Below are positions 57,322-64,000 of a stretch of DNA of 64,000 bases, in pieces. This DNA is from Actinoplanes teichomyceticus ATCC 31121. GTDB lineage: Bacteria; Actinomycetota; Actinomycetes; Mycobacteriales; Micromonosporaceae. The notes below the pieces were generated by a model, which was given only the letters and a program-made list of their open reading frames with translations, was not told the origin of the DNA and did no database searches. The translations under genes and the position numbers were made by a program. The stretch is taken from contig NZ_CP023865.1 of the NCBI RefSeq assembly GCF_003711105.1, positions 5,419,001-5,483,000 on the forward strand, given 5' to 3'. The number at the start of each line of letters is the position of its first letter. Position 1 is the stretch's first letter.

Positions 57322-57906
57322 TCACCGGTAGAACGGCACGGCCTCGTCGGGCGTGGTGCGGACCACGTCGATGCCGGGCGTGGTGAGCAGCTCGGCGATC
57401 GCCGCCTCGGAGCCGCCGATGCCGGCCCAGTGCGGGTCGACGTCGTCGGCGACGCACCAGGCCCGGTCGGCCGGCCAGACGAAGGCCGGATCGGGCCAGC
57501 CCGCGGTCGCCGCCTCCGGGCCGAAGTCGGCGAGCGGGCCGCGGAAGAGGTGGAAGGCGCGGCCGGGCACCTCGACCTTCGGCCCGGCGAGCACCTCGGC
57601 CGGGAACACCTCGGTCAGCCACCGGCCCCAGCCCTCCCAGACGCAGAAGTAGCAGTCGCCGGGGGTGGTGGTGTGCCCGGCCAGCGCGGTCAGGGCGGTG
57701 CGCAGCTGCTCGGCCTCGGCCGGCGCGTCGTCGTCGGTGACCACGTCGGCCTCGTGCTGTCCCGGGTAGGCCGGGTCGGGCAGGAAACGCAGCCGGGCGT
57801 AGGCCGGGAAGCCGGCCGGTCCGGTGGTGACCAACCGTGCCCACGGCTGGTCGTCGTCGACCAGCCAGCGGGCCGCCGACAGGTCGGTGCAGGGGGTGAG
57901 TGCCAC
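57322..57906 (-). CDS. Hypothetical protein, 194 aa
   Basis: An unrecognised cytoplasmic protein read from GTG 57906. The N-terminal half is acidic (AARWLVDDDQPWARLVTTGP, FPAYARLRFLPDPAYPG) and the C-terminal half is rich in Trp (CVWEGWGRWLTEVFP, PDPAFVWPADRAWCVADDVDPHW). GDCYFCVWEGWG and AFHLFRGPL look like conserved cores of an actinobacterial family with no named function. It sits between the sel and formate dehydrogenase genes but has no feature tying it to selenium. Confidence 0.65.
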   Translation of the reverse strand: MALTPCTDLSAARWLVDDDQPWARLVTTGPAGFPAYARLRFLPDPAYPGQHEADVVTDDDAPAEAEQLRTALTALAGHTTTPGDCYFCVWEGWGRWLTEVFPAEVLAGPKVEVPGRAFHLFRGPLADFGPEAATAGWPDPAFVWPADRAWCVADDVDPHWAGIGGSEAAIAELLTTPGIDVVRTTPDEAVPFYR

Positions 57907-58110
57907 CCGGCCATCCTGCCAGCGCGAATTCGCACCGGGGCAACCGTGCGCCGGGCTGCCTGACGACCGGCTTGCGTAACCCACCGGTTGCCTGGAACAC
58001 CTCGCGCGGGACGGCCCCGACGTCCGGGCGAGTGGGCCGCTGCCGGCGCGCTCGGGCGGACGGCGCCGGTGTCACCGTCCGGACCGGGACCTTCCCGCAC
58101 GGCCCGAGAA

Positions 58111-59535
58111 CTACGGTGCTTCGCCGGAACGGCGGGCCAGCCGCTCGCGCTGCGGCACGACCGTGTACCGGGGATCCTTCGCCGAGGCGATCCCGCCCTC
58201 GAAGATGCCGAACCGGGTGACCAGCGACGCGGCCAGCAGCGAGAGCCCGGACAGCGCGGAGACCACGCGGCTCCGGCGGCCGAGCGCAGCGCCGGCCACC
58301 CCGGCCGCGGTCAGCGCCCGCCCGGCGCGCAGCAGCCGCCCGGGGCGGCCCTGGGCGTACGGTTCGCTCAGGATGCCCTTGCCCGTCTCGACGCGGTGCG
58401 CGCCGTACAACTCGAGCGCCGCGCCGAGGACCGCCATCCGGCGGGCCGGTCCGGCCTGCGCCGTCGGCGCGGCCAGCAGGCCGACTCCGGCGCCGCTGGC
58501 CAGCGCGCTGCCCGCGAAGATCATGGGGAGTTCCGGGTACGCCGCGTGCCAGCTCGGCGTGGCGGTGTCGGCCAGCAGCACCGCGGTGTACGTGGCCAGA
58601 GCCGGCGCGGTCACCGCGGCGCCGTACTGACCGGCGGTGCCCAGCGGTGGCAGCAGCTTGCGGGCCAGACCGGTGACGCCGCGGTCCGGCAGCAGCGGCG
58701 CGGCCTCGGCGACCGCGGAGACACCGGCGGCGGCCCCGAAGGCGCTGAGGATCCAGGTGCCCATCGACATCGGCGAGGTCGGCTTGGCGACCCGCAGCAT
58801 GTGGTGGAAACGCTCCGGGCGGCCCAGGTCGTGGACCAGGAAGTAGGTGCTGGCCACGAGCGCGCCCAGCGCGGTGACCCGGCCGGCGCGGCGCAACGCC
58901 GGGCGACCGGTGGCGTCGCCGCCCGCGGCGAGCAGCGCGGAACCGGCGGCGAGGCCACCGGTGAACAGGTACGCCGCGATGTCGTGCCGCCAGACCGCCG
59001 GGCGCACGATCGGCCGCCCGTAGTAGGAGCGGAAGTCGGCGGGCGGCACCATCGGGCGGTCACCGCGGCCCTTACCGCCACCGCCCTTGCCGCCACCGGC
59101 CCGGCCGCCGTCGCCCTTGCCGCCACCGGCTCGACCGACGCCCTTGTCGCCACCGGCCCGGCCGTCGCCCTTACCGCCGCCGGCCCGGCCGCCGCCGCTG
59201 CCTTGCCCGGCACCGCCCGACCGTTCCTGGCGGTCGCCGTTCGACGAGCCGGAGAAGCCCCGGGGAGCCGCCTGCGGGCCGGACGCGGCGGGCGACGGTG
59301 AACCTGGTGTGGCGGACGACGGTGAACCCGGTGTGGCGGGTGGCTGTGAACTCGGCGCGGCGGGCGACGGTGAACCCGATGTGGCGGACGACGGTGAACC
59401 CGGTGTGGCGGGCGACGGTGAACCCGATGTGGCGGGTGGCTGTGAACTCGGCGCGACGGGCGACGGTGAACCCGGCGTGCGGGGCGGCTGCGAGCCGTCG
59501 GGCCGGTGGTCACGCGGCTCTGGCGGACGGGTCAC
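58111..59535 (-). CDS. NrfD-like membrane subunit of formate dehydrogenase
   Basis: A 474-residue quinone-reactive membrane anchor. GTG 59535 overlaps the iron-sulfur subunit stop by GTGA. The first about 170 residues are an unusual low-complexity extension: Ser/Pro/Ala repeats (TPGSPSPAT, SSQPPATPGSPS) then Gly/Lys/Arg repeats (GRAGGGKGDG). The NrfD domain begins at PPADFRSYYGRPIVRPAVWRHDI and has about eight hydrophobic helices (AAYLFTGGLAAGSALLAAG, RVTALGALVASTYFLVHDLGRPERF...). It should pass electrons from formate via the Fe-S subunit to the quinone pool. Last gene of the operon. Confidence 0.88.
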   Translation of the reverse strand: MTRPPEPRDHRPDGSQPPRTPGSPSPVAPSSQPPATSGSPSPATPGSPSSATSGSPSPAAPSSQPPATPGSPSSATPGSPSPAASGPQAAPRGFSGSSNGDRQERSGGAGQGSGGGRAGGGKGDGRAGGDKGVGRAGGGKGDGGRAGGGKGGGGKGRGDRPMVPPADFRSYYGRPIVRPAVWRHDIAAYLFTGGLAAGSALLAAGGDATGRPALRRAGRVTALGALVASTYFLVHDLGRPERFHHMLRVAKPTSPMSMGTWILSAFGAAAGVSAVAEAAPLLPDRGVTGLARKLLPPLGTAGQYGAAVTAPALATYTAVLLADTATPSWHAAYPELPMIFAGSALASGAGVGLLAAPTAQAGPARRMAVLGAALELYGAHRVETGKGILSEPYAQGRPGRLLRAGRALTAAGVAGAALGRRSRVVSALSGLSLLAASLVTRFGIFEGGIASAKDPRYTVVPQRERLARRSGEAP

Positions 59536-60605
59536 GAACGGCCTCCCAGGAACGACACGACCACGGCGGCGGCCATCGCGAGCCCGGCCCACCCGGCACG
59601 CTTCCACATGGCCGGCAGGTCACGGGTGGGCACGACCGGGTCCGGCGGCAGGCCGTACACCTCCGGCTCGTCCAGCAGCAGGAAGAACGCGCCGTCGCCG
59701 CCCACCCCGTCGGACGGGTCGTGGCCGTAGAGCCGGGCCTCGGTCACGCCCTGCTCGTGCAGCCGCTCGACGCGGTGCGCGGCGCGGGCCCGCAGCTCGT
59801 CGAGCTCGCCGTACTGGATCGACTGGGTGGGGCACGCCTTGGCGCAGGCCGGGGTCAGCCCGTCGCCGATCCGGTCGTAGCACAGCGTGCACTTCCACGC
59901 CCGGCCGTCGTCCCGGCGCTGGTCGATGACGCCGTAGGGGCAGGCCGGGATGCAGTAGCCGCAGCCGTTGCAGATGTCCTCCTGCACCACCACGGTGCCG
60001 AACTCGGTGCGGAACAGCGCGCCGGTCGGGCAGACGTCCAGGCAGCCGGCGTGGGTGCAGTGCTTGCACACGTTGGACATCATCAGCCAGCGGAAATCGC
60101 TGCGCGGGGCGTCCATGGTGCGGCCCGGCAGATCCCGGCCGGGCATCCCGAGGAACCGTGGACCGCCGTTCTCCGCGGGCACGCCGATGGTCGCGGCCGC
60201 CGCGAGAGCGTCGACCGCCGCCGGTACGTCCGGGACGGTCCCGCCGTCGCGCCCGGTCCGCGCGGCGGCGACCGCGCTGTGCGGGCTGCCCGGCGGCCCG
60301 GCCGGGACACCCGCGAACGCGCCGGGCACATCGGTGCCGTGCCCGCCCCCGGCCACCGGCTGCTCGATGAACGCCACGTGCCGCCACGAGTTGGCGGTCA
60401 GTCCGCCGGTGTTGTCGTACGACTGGCCGAGCAGCCCGAACCCGTCGTCCGGGACCGCGTTCCACTCCTTGCAGGCCACCTCGCACGCCTTGCAACCGAT
60501 GCAGACGCTGGTGTCGGTGAAGAACCCCATCCGCGGCGGGGCGTCGGTGTACCCCGCGTCGGGCGCCGGGTCGAGCGGCCCGTACAGGCTGTTCTTCCCG
60601 GTCAC
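59532..60605 (-). CDS. Formate dehydrogenase iron-sulfur subunit
   Basis: A 357-residue electron-transfer subunit. It has four cysteine clusters typical of FdhB/HybA: CIGCKACEVACKEWN, CKHCTHAGCLDVCPTGA, CNGCGYCIPACPYGV and CTLCYDRIGDGLTPACAKACP, giving four [4Fe-4S] centres. An insertion of about 75 Pro/Gly/Ala-rich residues lies between clusters one and two. A C-terminal helix (RAGWAGLAMAAAVVVSFLGG) anchors it to the membrane. Its GTG start overlaps the stop of the catalytic subunit by four bases (GTGA), so the three subunits are coupled in translation. Confidence 0.92.
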   Translation of the reverse strand: MTGKNSLYGPLDPAPDAGYTDAPPRMGFFTDTSVCIGCKACEVACKEWNAVPDDGFGLLGQSYDNTGGLTANSWRHVAFIEQPVAGGGHGTDVPGAFAGVPAGPPGSPHSAVAAARTGRDGGTVPDVPAAVDALAAAATIGVPAENGGPRFLGMPGRDLPGRTMDAPRSDFRWLMMSNVCKHCTHAGCLDVCPTGALFRTEFGTVVVQEDICNGCGYCIPACPYGVIDQRRDDGRAWKCTLCYDRIGDGLTPACAKACPTQSIQYGELDELRARAAHRVERLHEQGVTEARLYGHDPSDGVGGDGAFFLLLDEPEVYGLPPDPVVPTRDLPAMWKRAGWAGLAMAAAVVVSFLGGRS

Positions 60606-63600
60606 GCGCCGTGCCCCCTCGTCGTCAGACCGGCCCGTCGGCGGTACTCGTCGACGTACGCCAGCAGTTGCGGACCGACCGGCCGGCGTCCCGGCTGGAT
60701 GTCGCAGGTGCCCACCTTGCTCTCCTGGATCAGCACGTTCGGATCGAGCACGATGCCGATCAGGTCGTTCGCCGAGTCCCCGGTGACCAGCCCGGAGCTG
60801 CCCCAGTGGTACGGCATCCAGATCTGGTGCAGGACCCGGCCGTCGACGCGCAGCGGGGCGAGCCGGTCGGTCACCATCACCCGGGCCTCGATCGCGGCCC
60901 GGGCGGTGACGACGTGCGCCCAGCCCAGGTGCTCCAGCCCGCGCTCGGCGGCCAGCTCCGGGGACACCTCGACGAACATCTCCGGCTGCAGCTCGGAGAG
61001 GTACGCCAGCTGCCGGCTCATGCCGCCCGCGGTGTGGTGCTCGGTCAGCCGGCTGGTGCTGAACACGTACGGGAAGACCTCGGCGTGCCGATCCGGCGAG
61101 CTCGGGTTGGTCGGGTTCTCGGACCGGTCGTAGAGCTTGCGGGTCGGGTTGGCCTGCTGCGGGTAGAGCGGGTTGCGGACCATCGACTCGGCCGGCTCGT
61201 AGTGCGTCGGCAGCGGTCCGTCGATCAGCCCGGCCGGGGCGTACAGCCAGCCCTTCCCGTCGCCCTGCATGATGAACGCGTCGTCACCGGCGATCGCCGC
61301 GACACCGGTGGCGCCCTCCGGCGGGCGGTAGTCCGGCGCCTTCGTCTTCTCGAAGTCGGGCACGTCGTAACCGGTCCACTCGCCGGCCGCCGGGTCCCAC
61401 CACACGTACTTCTTCCGCTCCGACCAGGGCCGGCCCTGCGGGTCGGCGGAGGCGCGGTTGTAGAGGGTACGGCGGTCGGACGGCCACGCCCAGCCCCACT
61501 GGGCGGCCACCCAGTCCTGCTCCGAACCGGGCTTGCGCCGGGCGGCCTGGTTCACCCCGTCCTTGTAGACGCCGGAGTAGATCCAGCACCCGCACGCGGT
61601 GGAGCCGTCCGCCTTGAGCGCGGTGAAGTTCGGCACCGGGGCGCCGGTGGCGACGTCGTACCCGTTGATCTCCTTGAGCACGTCCTCGCCGCTGGGCTCG
61701 GCGTACGCGCCGTGCACCGGGTAGTCCCAGGCCAGCCGGAGCAGCGCCTGGTCGCGGGGCAGTGTGGAGCCGGCCAGCCGCTCCCGGAGCCGGCGGCCCA
61801 GGTGGTAGAAGAACCACAGTTCGGAGCGGCAGTCGCCGGGCGGCTCGACCGCCTTCTCCCGCCATTGCAGCAGCCGGTGGGTCTGGGTGAAGGTGCCCTC
61901 CTTCTCGGCGTGCGAGGCGGCCGGCATGAAGAACACCTCGGTGCGGCACTGCTCCGGAACGATCTCGCCGGTGCCGACCTCGGGGCCGTCCTTCCAGAAC
62001 GTGGCGCTCTCGATCATGAACAGGTCGCGGACCACGAGCCAGTCCAGGTTCGCCATGCCGAGCCGCTGCGCCTTGCCGTGCGCGGAGCCGACCGCCGGGT
62101 TCTGCCCGAGCAGGAAGTACCCCCGGATCTTCCCGTCGATCATGTCGAGCACCTGCTGGTAGGTGCCGTGATCGCCGGTGAGCCGGGGTAGCCAGCCGAA
62201 ACCCCAGTCGTTGGCCGCCGTGGCCGCGTCGCCCCAGTAGGCCTTGAGCAGGCTGACCGCGTACGCCTCGGCCTCGGCCCAGAAGCCCTTCTGGTCCGGG
62301 TGGCGGATGGAGTTCACCCACTGCCGGAACGTCTCGTGCTGGCGGTGGTGCGGCATCGGCAGGTAGCCGGGCAGCAGATTGAACAGGGTCGGGATGTCGG
62401 TCGAGCCCTGGATGCTGGCGTGCCCGCGCAGCGCCATCACCCCGCCGCCGGGCCGGCCCATGTTGCCCAGCAGCAGCTGGATGATCGCGCCGGTGCGGAT
62501 GTACTGCACACCGACGCTGTGCTGGGTCCAGCCCACCGAGTAGACCAGCGCGGTGGTGCGCTCCCGGCCGGAGTTCGCCGTCCACGCCTGGCAGACCTCG
62601 AGGAACTTGTCCCGCGGCACCCCGCAGACCCGCTCCACCAGTTCCGGGGTGTAGCGGGCGTAGTGCCGTTTGAGGATCTGGTAGACGCACCGGGGGTGCT
62701 GCAGCGTCGGGTCACGCGGCACGTCGGCGGGCACCGGCGGGCCGTGCGACTCCTGCTCCAGCCCGGAAGCGGTCTCCCGGTCGACGTGCGACTCCCCGTG
62801 GCTCTGGACCGAGTCGTCCTCCTGCTGCCCCTCGTACGCCCAGCTCGACTGGTCGTACGCCCGGGTCTGCGGGTCGAAGCCGGAGAACAGCCCGCCGAGG
62901 TCCTCGGTGTCCCGGAAGTCCTCGCTGACGATCGTGGACGCGTTGGTGTACGCCAGCACGTACTCCCGGAAGTCCAGCTCGTTGCCGAGAATGTAGTTGA
63001 TCACCCCGCCCAGGAAGGCGATGTCCGCCCCGGCGCGCACCGGCACATAGGTGTGCGCGAGCGCGCTGGTCCGGGTGAACCGCGGGTCGACATGGATCAC
63101 CTTGGCGCCGCGGTTCTTCGCCTCCACCACGTACTGGAAGCCCACCGGGTGGGCCTCCGCCATGTTGGAGCCCTGGATGATGATGCAGTCGGCGTTAGCC
63201 AGATCCTGAAGGAATCCGGTGGCCCCGCCACGGCCGAAGCTGGTCCCCAGACCGGGAACGGTGGCGGAGTGTCAAATCCGCGCCTGATTCTCAATCTGCA
63301 ACGCGCCCATCGCCGTGAACAGCTTCTTGATCAGGTAGTTCTCTTCGTTGTCGAGAGTGGCCCCACCGAGGCTGGAGATGCCCAGCGTGCGGTTCAGCGG
63401 GCGGCCCTCGGAGTCGACGTCCTCCCAGGTCTCCTCGCGGGCCTCGAGCACCCGGTCCGCGATCATGTCCATCGCGGTCTCCAGGTCGAGCTCTTCCCAG
63501 TCGGTGCCGTAGGGGCGGCGGTAGAGCACCTTCTTCTGCCGCCGCTCGCTGGTCACCAGGCTCTTGCTGGCCGAGCCCTTCGGGCACAGCCGGCCCTTGG

Positions 63601-63841
63601 AGATCGGGCTGTCCGGGTCGCCCTCGATCTGGACGACCTCGCCGTCCTTGACGTAGATCCGCTGCCCGCAGCCGACGGCGCAGTAGGGGCAGACGGAGCG
63701 GGCCATCGAGTCGGCGGTCTCGGTGCGCGCGGTCAGGCTCCTCGACCGCGCGGACTGCGCGGCGGCGCCCCGACCCAGCGGATCGGTCCCGGTGAGCTGC
63801 CGGTAGACCGGCCAGCCCTCGATCCAGGTGCGCACGCCCAT
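60602..63841 (-). CDS. Formate dehydrogenase catalytic subunit, selenocysteine-containing
   Basis: A molybdopterin bis-MGD oxidoreductase of 1079 residues when the UGA at 63274-63272 is read as Sec190. It oxidises formate to CO2. The [4Fe-4S] site is RSVCPYCAVGCGQ...GRLCPKGSAS (about 50-100). The active-site context is ENQARI-Sec-HSATVPGLGTSFGRGGATG, as in other Sec formate dehydrogenases, followed by DCIIIQGSNMAEAHPVGF. C-terminal SNPTRKLYDRSENPTNP-type and AHVVTARAAIEARVMVTDRL regions belong to the MGD-binding domain. There is no Tat leader, so it should be cytoplasmic. A TAGGGT about 14 bases before ATG 63841 may be its -10 (leaderless mRNA). Confidence 0.95.
63243..63274 (-). promoter_or_regulatory. 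Selenocysteine UGA codon and bSECIS hairpin in the formate dehydrogenase gene
   Basis: The UGA codon (63274-63272, minus strand) is followed after 12 bases by GUUCCC (63259-63254), loop GGUCU (63253-63249) and GGGGAC (63248-63243). The arms form a 6-bp stem with one U-G pair. The exposed GGUCU loop matches the key G and U of the E. coli fdhF bSECIS (AGGUCU), and the UGA-to-loop distance of 18 bases is in the known range. SelB should bind here. Confidence 0.85.
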
Positions 63842-63972
63842 GAGATCAGACCCTAGCGCGGCCCGCGCCCGGCCGCACGACGAGCGGAACGTGCCAACTC
63901 ACCGTGTTTCTCGCCGGTCATCGATTCCGCTCACTAATATCGTCCCGTCCGGGCACGGATGGGAGACGTCGG

Positions 63973-64000
63973 ATGGACGCAGCGCGTGGCGGCGCGGCGC
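63973..64000 (+). CDS. Possible start of a gene running off the right edge
   Basis: ATG 63973 has GGGAGA upstream and begins MDAARGGAA before the window ends. TAATAT at about 63934 could be the -10 of its promoter. It would be divergent from formate dehydrogenase; nothing more can be said. Confidence 0.3.

Noticed and set aside
63272..63274. UGA stop splitting formate dehydrogenase into two genes
   Set aside because: It is at the Sec position of the family, a bSECIS hairpin follows, and a full Sec machinery is nearby; so it is recoded, not a pseudogene.

Overview
This window is a chromosomal segment of a very GC-rich actinobacterium. Codon third positions are almost all G or C, GTG starts are common, and stem-loop terminators lack a U-tract. 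The gene content (secreted plant and yeast polysaccharide hydrolases, a PknB-type kinase, Rpf under a ydaO-type riboswitch, DUF6230/DUF6114, Methyltransf_19, selenocysteine formate dehydrogenase) fits Micromonosporaceae, probably Actinoplanes or a close relative. That placement is inferred from gene content; no rRNA or other marker is present.

Left part (1-13.9 kb): a cut ABC transporter, a GNAT acetyltransferase, a group II PLP decarboxylase, a sensor-kinase remnant, a secreted lipase, a fused ABC exporter behind a MerR-type promoter, twin TetR-type operators, a secreted LGFP protein, a receptor Ser/Thr kinase, a membrane GGDEF protein, and an XRE/TPR regulator. The regulator shares the operator ATTACTGCAGTAAT with a small repeat-bearing membrane protein. 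A 34-bp minisatellite has grown out of the 3' end of a methyltransferase gene.

14.0-19.6 kb holds the most unusual locus. Three overlapping genes encode PLP enzymes of three fold types: a Y4yA-like decarboxylase, a cysteine-synthase-like enzyme fused to rhodanese, and a SufS-like desulfurase. A divergent MFS exporter has its own palindromic operator. I read this as a possible small pathway for a sulfur- or diamino-acid-containing metabolite. 20-35 kb is a secretion and carbohydrate region: pectinesterase and two GH43 proteins with LacI-type operators, a TetR/DUF6230/DUF6114/secreted-protein cluster, Rpf with its c-di-AMP riboswitch, a Cys-rich unknown and a GH92 mannosidase.

35-52 kb is mixed: DUF5655, an S9 peptidase, NYN/LOTUS, PilZ, cold shock protein, coiled coil, PL7 alginate lyase, G6PDH, an orphan M15 endolysin-like enzyme, an acyl-CoA ligase, a methyltransferase coupled to a PAS-GGDEF-EAL protein, a lipoprotein, Asp23, a decayed lincosamide nucleotidyltransferase and MazG.

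52.7-63.8 kb is a selenium module: selB, selA and tRNA-Sec on the minus strand, divergent selD, a 32-bp minisatellite, one unknown gene, then the fdhABC-type operon. Its catalytic subunit is read through an in-frame UGA (Sec190) with a clear bSECIS hairpin. The sel genes supply the selenocysteine that the dehydrogenase needs. Several remnants (histidine kinase, Rossmann dehydrogenase, DUF4326, lincosamide nucleotidyltransferase) show ongoing gene decay between intact genes.
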